In this document: positions 1-5,956 of the stretch, piece by piece | How positions within the stretch are numbered: the first letter of the stretch is position 1 | How the letters are laid out: each line of letters starts with the position of its first letter | Source of the DNA: Candidatus Ryanbacteria bacterium | GTDB lineage: Bacteria; Patescibacteriota; Minisyncoccia; Ryanbacterales; GWA2-47-10b | Reading direction: 5' to 3' | Assembly (NCBI GenBank): GCA_943354465.1 | Contig: CALRCC010000030.1 | Span: forward strand, 1-6,530 | DNA: 6,530 nucleotides | Notes under the pieces: generated by a model | Seen by the model: the letters and a program-made list of their open reading frames with translations, nothing else | What the model was told of the DNA's origin: nothing | Databases searched by the model: none | Program-made: the position numbers and the translations under genes

Positions 1-435
1 AAGCGAAAGAATGTGAGGGCGCACCATGAGGAAGTAAAAGAGTACGTTGGGAATGACAAGGAAAAGTACGAAAGGCCAGAGGTAGGGAAGTCGCATGCGA
101 TGACGTTCGAGCACGAAGCCAAATGTTAAGAGCAAGAGCGATGTCAGAAAGATGCCCGCTAGCTCAAGTCCCCATAAGAGATCTTGTACGTAAGTAAATG
201 GTACGAGGAGAAGATGAAATCCGTACCAGAGATCTGAGTTACTCGTGTTAATAACAGAGAAATGCATCCACGGAAATGTATGCGTCGTAAGACCTTGTGT
301 ACCGTAGAGCCATGCGTGGCGGATGTGATACAAGCTATCAGCGTCCGGTATACGCGGCGTTAGTGCAATATGAAAAGTGCTGGCAAGGAGTATAATCCCG
401 ACAATAAAGATAATTCGTCGCATGCATATATTCAT
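1..435 (-). CDS. N-terminal part of a multi-pass membrane protein, probable GT-C type glycosyltransferase (partial, cut by window edge)
   Basis: Reading the minus strand from ATG 435-433 gives 145 codons without a stop, running off the left edge. The protein starts MNICMRR, has a hydrophobic segment at about residues 8-26, then a polar loop with PDADSLYHIRHAW (residues 30-42), then further hydrophobic segments at about 72-88, 90-109 and 117-137, ending near VRPHILSL. An acidic pair with DxDSxYHxR just after the first membrane segment is the typical first extracytoplasmic loop of GT-C glycosyltransferases (STT3/AglB, PMT and GT39-like families), where the acidic residue contributes to the active site. 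A lipid-linked sugar donor is therefore likely, but the substrate is unknown. ATG 423-421 (Met5) is an alternative start. The gene is divergent from prfB, with 45 bp between start codons. The reading frame is firm; the family assignment is moderate because most of the protein is missing. Confidence 0.72.
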   Translation of the reverse strand, partial: MNICMRRIIFIVGIILLASTFHIALTPRIPDADSLYHIRHAWLYGTQGLTTHTFPWMHFSVINTSNSDLWYGFHLLLVPFTYVQDLLWGLELAGIFLTSLLLLTFGFVLERHRMRLPYLWPFVLFLVIPNVLFYFLMVRPHILSL

Positions 436-441
436 GCGAGC

Positions 442-447
442 AGTATA
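442..447 (-). promoter_or_regulatory. -10-like hexamer of the left membrane-protein gene
   Basis: On the minus strand TATACT ends 6 nt before ATG 435. A start near the ATG would make the mRNA leaderless. No good -35 is visible at 16-18 nt upstream, so this rests on the hexamer and its distance only. Confidence 0.35.
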
Positions 448-465
448 GCGTGAGGGGGTTCTTCG

Positions 466-474
466 TGCTATGCT
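466..474 (+). promoter_or_regulatory. Extended -10 promoter of prfB operon
   Basis: TGC directly followed by TATGCT (469-474) matches the TGn extended -10 form, which can work without a strong -35; none is seen at the expected distance. The hexamer ends 6 nt before the GTG start at 481, predicting a leaderless or nearly leaderless prfB-ftsE-ftsX transcript. A GA/G-rich stretch at 452-458 lies 22 nt before GTG, too far to act as a Shine-Dalgarno site. Confidence 0.4.
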
Positions 475-480
475 TTTGGC

Positions 481-1552
481 GTGAGTGATGTAGCAAAACG
501 CATAGATGCATTGCGCAACAAGGTCCGCGAAACGGCGGACCGTCTTTGACATCCGCGCAAAAAAAGAAGAGCTACTCAAACTTGAAGTAGAATCTCAACA
601 TGAAAAATTTTGGGAAGACCGAGAGCATGCCCGTGAGGTAGGAGCGTATATTAGTGCGCTCAAGGGCGAGATTAAAGATTGGGAAGATCTGATGGGTGAT
701 ATAGGCGCGCTCGCAGAACTTGATGAAATGGCTGGCGAGGAAAAAGATTTTTCAACTGATGTCGCCGAACTTGAGCGTAAATTTGAAAAAGCTCAACGCG
801 CAGTGCTTCTTTCTGGCGCTCATGATAAAGCTGGCGCGATTTTATCAGTGATCGCTGGAGCAGGGGGTCAAGACGCCGAGGATTGGGCGAGGATTATGTT
901 TCGTATGTATACGCGTTTTGCCGAGCAAAAGGGCTGGACGGTTACGGTGTTGCATCTCCACAAAAATGAACATGATGGTATCAAAAACGCGACCTTCCGT
1001 GTTGAGGGGGCGTTTGCATATGGGTTATTGCGTGGCGAGATGGGCGTACATCGTCTTGTGCGTATCTCACCCTTTTCTTCGAAAAAATTGCGACATACAA
1101 GCTTTGCCTATTTGGAAGTATTGCCGATTTTACCAAAGACTGCTGATATTGAAATTCGTGAAGACGACATTGATATTTCATTTGCGCGCTCGTCAGGCCC
1201 TGGCGGACAAAATGTAAACAAGCGATCAACGGCTGTGCGTATCGCACATATACCATCAGGTATTCAGGTGCATGTGGATTCAGAACGAAGTCAGTCGGCA
1301 AACCGCGATATCGCACTATCGATTTTGCGTGCAAAATTGTATACAATAAAAGAAGAGTCGCGCCGCAAAGAGATAGCCGGGCTCAAGGGAGATGTATCAA
1401 CAAAAATTGAGTGGGGCAGTCAGATCCGCTCTTATGTTGTGCATCCGTATCAGATGGTTAAAGATCATCGCACTGGGGCAGAATCTTCACAAGTAGACTC
1501 TGTGCTGGACGGCGATCTGGATTTGTTTATAGAGCATGATTTACTTCGATAA
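481..1552 (+). CDS. prfB: Peptide chain release factor 2 (RF2), made by programmed +1 frameshift
   Basis: RF2 recognises UGA and UAA in the ribosomal A site and triggers peptide release. The gene is in two frames. The zero frame starts at GTG 481 and codes MSDVAKRIDALRNKVRETADRL, then meets TGA at 547-549. The +1 frame continues from GAC 548 with DIRAKKEELLK, matching the family's conserved D-x-x-A-K-K region. The joined product is 356 residues, against 365 in E. coli. The stop-recognition tripeptide SPF is at residues 196-198 and the catalytic GGQ at 241-243 (SSGPGGQNVNK); the 45-residue spacing equals that in E. coli RF2. SPF, rather than PxT, separates it from RF1. GTG 481 is the only start codon in the zero frame after the upstream TGA at 451. 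An ATG at 506 in the +1 frame opens a longer-looking single ORF, but that loses the native N-terminus. The 3' end overlaps ftsE by 17 nt. Confidence 0.95.
535..550 (+). promoter_or_regulatory. prfB: Programmed +1 frameshift site of prfB (CTT TGA C)
   Basis: CTT TGA C at 544-550 is the canonical RF2 recoding heptamer: when RF2 is scarce, tRNA-Leu on CUU slips +1 onto UUU and decoding continues at GAC; when RF2 is plentiful, the UGA ends a 22-residue peptide. The sequence joins the two halves of RF2 exactly. The internal Shine-Dalgarno-like stimulator seen in E. coli (AGGGGG three nt before CTT) is weak here: only GGCGGA at 534-539. Confidence 0.93.
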
Positions 1553-2216
1553 TGTATCAAAAATTTATAGTGGCAACTCGGTAGCAGTCGAGGATGTTTC
1601 GTTTACAGTAGAGCCACAAGAGTTTGTTTCTGTCGTTGGTCAGTCTGGCTCAGGCAAATCAACGCTCATCAAGCTTTTGTTGGCAGAAGAGCGTCCATCA
1701 GCTGGTACTGTATATTTTCAATCGTTGGATGTTCACAACCTTTCGCGTTCGGAGATACCATTTGTTCGCAGAAAAATTGGTACCGTGTTTCAGGATTTTC
1801 GTTTGCTTCCACAAAAAACGGCGTATGAAAATGTAGCTTTCGCCCTCGAGGCGGCTGGCAAGGAAGACGATGAGATAGCATCTGATGTACCGCATATACT
1901 TGATTTGGTCGGACTCTCCGACAAGATGGATTTTTTCCCACATGAGCTTTCTGGTGGCCAACAACAGCGAGTTGCCATCGCACGTGCTCTTGTCAATCGT
2001 CCAGAGGTGGTCATAGCAGACGAGCCGACTGGCAATCTTGACCCTCTCAATACATGGGAGATAATTCGTTTATTGGGTAAAATCAACGAACTTGGTACGA
2101 CAGTTATTTTGGCTACACATGACAAAGATATTATTGACACAATCGGCAAGCGAGTCATCACACTTGAAGATGGCAAAGTCGTTCGCGATGAAAAGCGCGG
2201 CCGTTATATACTTTGA
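1536..2216 (+). CDS. ftsE: Cell division ATP-binding protein FtsE (ABC ATPase)
   Basis: FtsE is the cytoplasmic ATPase of the FtsEX complex, which in other bacteria couples ATP hydrolysis to activation of cell-wall hydrolases at the division site. The 226-residue length is normal. Visible parts in order: Walker A GQSGSGKST (35-43), Q-loop Gln86 in VFQDFRLLP, ABC signature LSGGQ (138-142), Walker B VVIADEP with catalytic Glu163, D-loop GNLD and the switch His195 in LATHD. The spelling EPTGNLDP and FQDFRLL are typical of FtsE rather than generic transport ATPases. The start ATG 1536 lies inside the end of prfB (17-nt overlap, different frame), so translation is probably coupled. The stop is TGA in the context CTT TGA T, the only TGA stop among the complete genes besides the prfB recoding site. 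Confidence 0.96.
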   Translation: MIYFDNVSKIYSGNSVAVEDVSFTVEPQEFVSVVGQSGSGKSTLIKLLLAEERPSAGTVYFQSLDVHNLSRSEIPFVRRKIGTVFQDFRLLPQKTAYENVAFALEAAGKEDDEIASDVPHILDLVGLSDKMDFFPHELSGGQQQRVAIARALVNRPEVVIADEPTGNLDPLNTWEIIRLLGKINELGTTVILATHDKDIIDTIGKRVITLEDGKVVRDEKRGRYIL

Positions 2217-2218
2217 TT

Positions 2219-3127
2219 ATGATGAGTACAAGTTTTAAGCGAGTCATTCGTAACGCATTAATGAGTTTTTGGCGCAACGGCATGGTATCTGTCGCGACCG
2301 TTTTAGTTATGGTGCTTGCGATATTGATGATTGGCTCGTTGATTATGTTTCAAGTTTTGCTTGATGCGACATTAGCGGAGATCAAAGAAAAGGTAGATGT
2401 CAGCGCGTATTTCAAGCAAGATACGTCAGAAGTCGAGATTCTTCGCGTACAAGAGCGCTTACGGCAACTCCCAGAAGTACGCGAGGTGACATATGTATCT
2501 CAAGACGAGGCATTGGCTCTTTTCAAGGGGCGTCATAAAGACAATGCATTGATATCCAGCGCTCTTGATGAATTGGAAGAAAACCCTCTGAGAGCAATCC
2601 TGCGTATTCGTGCCACCGATCAGCAAAACTATGAACCAATCGCGCGGTTTTTAGAAAATGGTGGCTTTGATTCTTTTGACAAGATTGATTATCGTAAAAA
2701 TGAAGCGCTTTTCAAGCGTATTGAGTCGGTCATCTCGTTTACTTATAGCGTTGGATTAGGGGTTACGTCGGTGCTCGGATTTATAGCATTTTTGGTTGCG
2801 TTTAACACTATCCGACTTGCCATATATACTTCGCGAGAAGAGATCAGTATCATGCGTCTTGTCGGCGCGTCTACTTGGTATGTGCGTGGGCCGTTTTTAG
2901 TAGAGGGCGTAATACACGGTTTTTTATCTTCAGTCATATCAATGTTGATTTTTTGGCCAGCGACATTATGGGTGGGTCCGCGCGTAAAAGATTTTTTTGG
3001 AGGAGTTGATCTATTTTCGTTCTATACGCAAAATCTTTTTCTATTTTTCTTCACACTTTTTATGGCCGGTATCACTATCGGCGTATTCTCAAGTTTTGTT
3101 GCCACCAGACGGTATCTTAAGATATAA
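2219..3127 (+). CDS. ftsX: Cell division protein FtsX (membrane partner of FtsE)
   Basis: FtsX is the integral membrane subunit that FtsE acts on; its outer domain recruits peptidoglycan hydrolases or their activators. The 302 residues show the family plan: short cytoplasmic start (FKRVIRNALMSFWRNG), membrane segment 1 at about 23-48, an extracellular domain at about 49-170 containing VDVSAYFKQD and LPEVREVTYVSQDEAL, then three membrane segments. Between segments 2 and 3 is the cytoplasmic loop SREEISIMRLVGAS, followed by GPFLVEG, the conserved FtsX/MacB coupling region. Start choice is uncertain: ATG 2219 (chosen) and ATG 2222 follow the ftsE stop by 2 and 5 nt, while TTG 2213 would give a 4-nt overlap and two more residues. 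None has a Shine-Dalgarno site, which suggests coupling to ftsE. No hydrolase gene follows, so its partner must be elsewhere. Confidence 0.95.
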   Translation: MMSTSFKRVIRNALMSFWRNGMVSVATVLVMVLAILMIGSLIMFQVLLDATLAEIKEKVDVSAYFKQDTSEVEILRVQERLRQLPEVREVTYVSQDEALALFKGRHKDNALISSALDELEENPLRAILRIRATDQQNYEPIARFLENGGFDSFDKIDYRKNEALFKRIESVISFTYSVGLGVTSVLGFIAFLVAFNTIRLAIYTSREEISIMRLVGASTWYVRGPFLVEGVIHGFLSSVISMLIFWPATLWVGPRVKDFFGGVDLFSFYTQNLFLFFFTLFMAGITIGVFSSFVATRRYLKI

Positions 3128-3128
3128 T
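3099..3128 (+). promoter_or_regulatory. Sigma70-type promoter for tRNA-Gln, inside the end of ftsX
   Basis: TTGCCA (3099-3104), an 18-nt spacer and a perfect TATAAT (3123-3128) lie across the last codons and stop of ftsX. The expected start point, about 3135, is just before the tRNA 5' end at 3144. The hexamers match far better than coding need would explain, though the -10 also spells the final Ile codon and TAA stop. Confidence 0.65.
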
Positions 3129-3143
3129 CCGCCAAAGGTACTT

Positions 3144-3214
3144 TCCGGGTTCGTCTAATGGTAGGACACATGCCTCTGGAGCATGGAATTGGGGTTCGAG
3201 TCCCTGACCCGGAA
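3144..3214 (+). tRNA. tRNA-Gln, anticodon CUG
   Basis: A full cloverleaf can be drawn by hand. Acceptor TCCGGGT (3144-3150) pairs with ACCCGGA (3207-3213); D stem GTCT pairs with GGAC (3153-3156, 3164-3167); anticodon stem CATGC pairs with GCATG (3169-3173, 3181-3185), with loop CTCTGGA and anticodon CTG at 3176-3178. The T arm has loop TTCGAGT. The anticodon reads CAG (Gln). The first pair is U1-A72, the weak pair typical of bacterial tRNA-Gln. The discriminator is A3214. No CCA is encoded, so a CCA-adding enzyme is required. No T-tract terminator with a clear hairpin follows within 60 nt. Confidence 0.95.
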
Positions 3215-3243
3215 CATAGAGAAGTCCCCATGACCCAATATTT

Positions 3244-3272
3244 TTGCGGTTGTCGTGCGCATATATTAGAGT
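3244..3272 (+). promoter_or_regulatory. Candidate promoter of the beta-propeller gene
   Basis: TTGCGG (3244-3249), a 17-nt spacer and TAGAGT (3267-3272) end 6 nt before ATG 3279. An alternative -10, TATATT at 3262-3267, is a better hexamer but has no good -35. Either choice gives a leader of only a few nucleotides; no Shine-Dalgarno sequence is present. Confidence 0.4.
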
Positions 3273-3278
3273 AATGTC

Positions 3279-4427
3279 ATGTTGAGATATTGGTTTCTTA
3301 TATGCTTTGTAGCTAGTACTGCTCTTTTAGCGATTTTAAATTCGTTTTATAAGCTCGGACCTGTTATTGATAGTCAATATTTAGCCGCAAATACTGCCAG
3401 ATTTATAGCGCGAGATTCTCGTGCACGACACGCGTTTGATATCAATAGCGCGCCGTCTGTTAAGGGGATCGCACTTAGCCACGATGATAGCGAGATATGG
3501 GCTACACATCTGTTGAGCGCAAAAGCTGGCGTTAGCGTTTTTGATGCGAAAACAGGCGCGCTAGTTAAAAAGATCGCGTTAGATGGTGGAGGTGGCGTTG
3601 AGATTATTTTTTCCGAAAATGGCAAAAAAGCATATGTTAGTCAGATGGAAACTGGGCGTATTTTTGAGATAGACCAACAAACTAAAAAAATTCTTCGTAT
3701 ATTTAGCGCAAATGGAGTGTGGACGAAAGCTCTAGCGTTATCGGCTGATGGCGCTACACTTTTTGCCTCAAATTGGCTTGGTGACGACATTTCAGAGATT
3801 GACATAGCTTCAGGCAGTCTTGTACGCAAGATAAAGACCGTGCGTACGCCAAGAGGCATTTATGCCACGCGTGATGGAAAATATCTTTATATAGCAGGAT
3901 TTGAAAATGGCGATCTTGAGAAGATCTCATTAGAAACTTTAAAGCGCAAGATTATTTTTACGAGCGGTGGAGCTCTTCGGCATATCGTTGCAGATGAGGC
4001 CAGTGAGTCGCTTTTTATATCTGATATGGGAAGAAATATGATATGGAAGGTTTCTCTTGCTGATGATTCATTTACAGAGTTTGTGTCAACCGATATTAAT
4101 CCAAATACGATCGCATTGAGCCCTGATAAAAAAATTATTTTTGTATCATGCAGAGGCAAGAATTTTTCTACTACAAATTACTATGTGCCAGGACCAGAGT
4201 GGGGCACCGTTTTATCATTTGATGCGCTTAGCGGACGAATGCTCGATGCCGTTGTGGCTGGCAATCAGCCAACCGCACTCGACATATCTTCAGACGGATC
4301 GCGTATGGTATTTTCTGATTTTCTTGATGCAAGAATTGAGGTTTTTGATATTCCGTCATATATCAAGCTGTCACATGGCGACAATTCAGCAGTCAGAGCA
4401 TATAAAGATAAGATTAAAAAGAAATAA
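3279..4427 (+). CDS. Exported seven-bladed beta-propeller protein (YVTN/YncE-like), function unknown
   Basis: The 382-residue protein begins with a hydrophobic segment (residues about 4-20, MLRYWFLICFVAST...) that fits a signal anchor or signal peptide without a lipobox, so the rest should lie outside the membrane. Residues 61-360 hold seven similar units at about 61-101, 107-145, 149-188, 191-229, 233-270, 276-327 and 331-360. Each has the pattern 'hydrophobic-ALS-x-DG-x-x-hydrophobic-(F/Y)-(V/A)-S' followed by a polar turn, then 'I-x-x-(I/F)-D-x-x-(T/S)-x-x' (for example ALALSADGATLFASN, ALDISSDGSRMVFSD). This is the YVTN/YncE/NHL-type repeat. Such proteins bind ligands, proteins or cell-wall parts; some relatives are lactonases. 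I see no catalytic signature. Blade 6 carries an insertion (about 292-309, CRGKNFSTTNYYVPGPEWG). A basic tail rich in Lys follows residue 370. It sits alone between a tRNA and a DsbA-like gene. Confidence 0.82.
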   Translation: MLRYWFLICFVASTALLAILNSFYKLGPVIDSQYLAANTARFIARDSRARHAFDINSAPSVKGIALSHDDSEIWATHLLSAKAGVSVFDAKTGALVKKIALDGGGGVEIIFSENGKKAYVSQMETGRIFEIDQQTKKILRIFSANGVWTKALALSADGATLFASNWLGDDISEIDIASGSLVRKIKTVRTPRGIYATRDGKYLYIAGFENGDLEKISLETLKRKIIFTSGGALRHIVADEASESLFISDMGRNMIWKVSLADDSFTEFVSTDINPNTIALSPDKKIIFVSCRGKNFSTTNYYVPGPEWGTVLSFDALSGRMLDAVVAGNQPTALDISSDGSRMVFSDFLDARIEVFDIPSYIKLSHGDNSAVRAYKDKIKKK

Positions 4428-4444
4428 AACCCAGAAGGCCGAGG

Positions 4445-4472
4445 TTGCGTTTTAATATGCGATCTCTATAAT
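4445..4472 (+). promoter_or_regulatory. Sigma70-type promoter of the DsbA-like gene
   Basis: TTGCGT (4445-4450), a 16-nt spacer and perfect TATAAT (4467-4472) end 8 nt before ATG 4481. The start point would fall at or within about 1-2 nt of the ATG, predicting a leaderless mRNA. No Shine-Dalgarno sequence precedes the ATG. Confidence 0.65.
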
Positions 4473-4480
4473 AAGCCCAT

Positions 4481-5224
4481 ATGGATACACAAGAACCTAC
4501 ATCATCATCGCAAGATACTGGTAAGTCGCAGAGTTTCGCAGTGCCTTTTGCAGTAGTAGCGGCAGGAGCGTTGGTTGCTTTTGCTATATATAGTCAAGGC
4601 CCAACAGCAGGCGCACCGTCCGGAGACAATAAAGCTGGTGCCGCGGCTGTCGCTGGTGTGTTCGGCGCAAAAGAGATAACAGGCGAGGACCATGTTCGTG
4701 GTAACCCAGACGCCCAAGTAAAGATTATTGAATACTCTGATCTTGAGTGTCCATTTTGTAAAACTTTTCACAAAACCATGATTCAGGTTATGAGTGAATA
4801 TGGCAATGATGGCAAGGTAGCGTGGGTGTATCGCCACTTGCCCCTTGATCAAATACACGCAAAAGCTCGCAAAGAAGCAGAGGCGACAGAGTGCGCTGCA
4901 AAGCTTGGTGGCAATGATGCCTTTTGGCGTTATATTGACAAGATTTTTGAAGTAACTCCTTCCAATGATGGTCTTGATCTAGCTAAACTTCCGCAGATCG
5001 CGCAAGACTTGGGGCTTGATCGAGGCGCGTTTGAAGCGTGCTTATCTGGAGGTGAATTTGCCAAAAAAATTGATGAGCAGATGAAGGATGCCGCAGCAGC
5101 AGGCGCGCAGGGTACGCCATACAGTCTTATCATTACAAAAGATGGCAAGTCTATACCGATAAATGGCGCTCTACCGTATCCGTCAGTCAAAGCAATGATT
5201 GATCAGGCACTCTCTACTAAATAA
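4481..5224 (+). CDS. Membrane-anchored DsbA-like thiol-disulfide oxidoreductase (Thioredoxin_4 family)
   Basis: The 247-residue protein has a polar Ser/Thr/Gln-rich cytoplasmic start (1-18), one membrane segment (about 19-37, FAVPFAVVAAGALVAFAIY), a Gly/Ala linker to about 65, and a thioredoxin-fold domain with inserted helices. The strand KIIEYSDLECPFC leads to the active site C90-P-F-C93. The cis-proline loop is GTPYSLI (Thr212-Pro213), and the last strand and helix are DGKSIPINGALPYPSVKAMID. This is the layout of DsbA/BdbD-like proteins that introduce or shuffle disulfides in exported proteins. Two further cysteines, C138 (ATECAAKLGG) and C187 (FEACLSGG), lie in the helical insertion and could form a second structural disulfide, common in this family. 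The redox partner (DsbB/VKOR type) is not in the window. The gene has its own promoter and a strong terminator, so it is probably transcribed alone. Confidence 0.92.
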   Translation: MDTQEPTSSSQDTGKSQSFAVPFAVVAAGALVAFAIYSQGPTAGAPSGDNKAGAAAVAGVFGAKEITGEDHVRGNPDAQVKIIEYSDLECPFCKTFHKTMIQVMSEYGNDGKVAWVYRHLPLDQIHAKARKEAEATECAAKLGGNDAFWRYIDKIFEVTPSNDGLDLAKLPQIAQDLGLDRGAFEACLSGGEFAKKIDEQMKDAAAAGAQGTPYSLIITKDGKSIPINGALPYPSVKAMIDQALSTK

Positions 5225-5237
5225 GCAAAAATAAAAA

Positions 5238-5276
5238 AACAAACGACCCCTCCCTTGACCGGAGGGGTCGTTTGTT
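5238..5276 (+). terminator. Perfect 16-bp hairpin terminator after the DsbA-like gene, possibly bidirectional
   Basis: The arm at 5238-5253 pairs perfectly with 5261-5276 around a 7-nt loop (CTTGACC). The core ACGACCCCTCC/GGAGGGGTCGT is GC-rich and the 3' arm ends TTTGTT, serving as the U-tract paired with AACAAA. On the minus strand the hairpin is followed by an even better T-tract (from the A-rich run 5227-5237), so it would stop transcripts from either side. It lies 14 nt after the stop codon. Confidence 0.88.
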
Positions 5277-5282
5277 CATAGT
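5255..5282 (+). promoter_or_regulatory. Candidate promoter of the winged-helix gene, overlapping the terminator
   Basis: TTGACC (5255-5260) lies in the terminator loop, a 16-nt spacer is exactly the 3' arm of the hairpin, and CATAGT (5277-5282) ends 8 nt before ATG 5291. The -35, spacer and start distances equal those of the DsbA-like gene promoter. The -10 is only a fair match (4 of 6). Confidence 0.5.
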
Positions 5283-5290
5283 ATGACGGC

Positions 5291-5884
5291 ATGGATACTA
5301 GCCCAATTGAGCGACTGACGGCCGCACTTTACCGCGTGACCGATCGCATGGCTGACGAAGAACCGCTCAAATGGGCGCTTCGCAAGTCATCTTTGAGCCT
5401 TTCGCAGTCCGCGCTCAAAAATCCAGAGCTACTCTCAATACCAGAAGAAGAGGCGCGGTCAAAGACGATGGCGATTCTTTTTGCGGAGCTTATACGGCTC
5501 TTGGAACTTGCCGCGTCAATATCATATATTTCTCGCGTCAATTTTGAGGTGCTTATCCGTGAGTATAGACACATTGAATCTAGCATTTTCCGAAGAGGGG
5601 AAGAAGTATTCGTTGAACAAAAAAAAGAAATTTCACAAGAAAAAAAATCTGTACCCACCCGTGTACACAGAGATACCATTCAACCATCAGATCGACAAAA
5701 GAAGATTTTAGAGCATTTAGGCACTATGAACGGCGGTATTAGTGCGGGTGATATCGTGGCATTTTTTGAGGGCAAAATAAGCGACAAAACGATACAGCGA
5801 GATTTGAGTGAATTGGCATTGGCTGGCTCTATAAAATCAGAGGGCGAACGCAGATGGAGGCGATATTTCGTACAAAATATATAG
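5291..5884 (+). CDS. Winged-helix DNA-binding protein with DeoR-type HTH at the C-terminus; putative transcription regulator
   Basis: The 197-residue protein has two parts. Residues about 1-105 are predicted helical (IERLTAALYRVTDRMAD; ARSKTMAILFAELIRLLELAASISYISRVNFEVLIREYRHIESSIF) and may form a small helix bundle for dimerisation or ligand sensing. A Lys/Glu-rich linker spans about 106-132. Residues about 134-195 form a winged helix: SDRQKKILEHLG, then GISAGDIVAFFE, then the recognition helix SDKTIQRDLSELALAG, then the wing SIKSEGERRWRRYFV. The 'T-I-x-R-D-L-x-x-L' pattern is that of DeoR-type HTH. No sugar-phosphate-binding DeoR effector domain is present, and the order (HTH last) differs from classical DeoR. 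Proteins of this kind are common and uncharacterised in Patescibacteria. No Shine-Dalgarno site precedes ATG 5291. It might act on the inverted repeat just downstream of its own gene, but nothing proves this. Confidence 0.78.
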   Translation: MDTSPIERLTAALYRVTDRMADEEPLKWALRKSSLSLSQSALKNPELLSIPEEEARSKTMAILFAELIRLLELAASISYISRVNFEVLIREYRHIESSIFRRGEEVFVEQKKEISQEKKSVPTRVHRDTIQPSDRQKKILEHLGTMNGGISAGDIVAFFEGKISDKTIQRDLSELALAGSIKSEGERRWRRYFVQNI

Positions 5885-5910
5885 CCCCTTAATCCCTTTA
5901 TATACAACAT

Positions 5911-5956
5911 ATTTCTATCGGACACAAAAAGTATGTCCAATATGTCCGATAGAAAT
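5911..5956. repeat. 14-bp perfect inverted repeat with an internal direct repeat; operator or hairpin
   Basis: ATTTCTATCGGACA (5911-5924) is exactly complementary to TGTCCGATAGAAAT (5943-5956), separated by 18 nt. Within it TATGTCC occurs twice in tandem (5932-5938 and 5941-5947), so there are three TGTCC half-sites in two orientations. No U-tract follows, which argues against an ordinary terminator. It starts 27 nt after the winged-helix gene's stop. Either a DNA-binding site (an operator or a recombination/repeat unit) or an mRNA 3' stem is possible. Confidence 0.75.

Noticed and set aside
506..550. prfB starting at ATG 506 in a single frame
   Set aside because: It encodes MHCATRSAKRRTV, unlike RF2. 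The zero frame from GTG 481 and the CTT TGA C junction give a family-like N-terminus of normal length.
3215..3250. Terminator after tRNA-Gln using the T5 run at 3241-3245
   Set aside because: No stable hairpin directly precedes the T run.
4427..4452. Terminator between the propeller gene and the DsbA-like gene
   Set aside because: The AAAACCC...GGTTGCGTTTT pairing has a poor interrupted stem, and the TTTT belongs to the promoter spacer.
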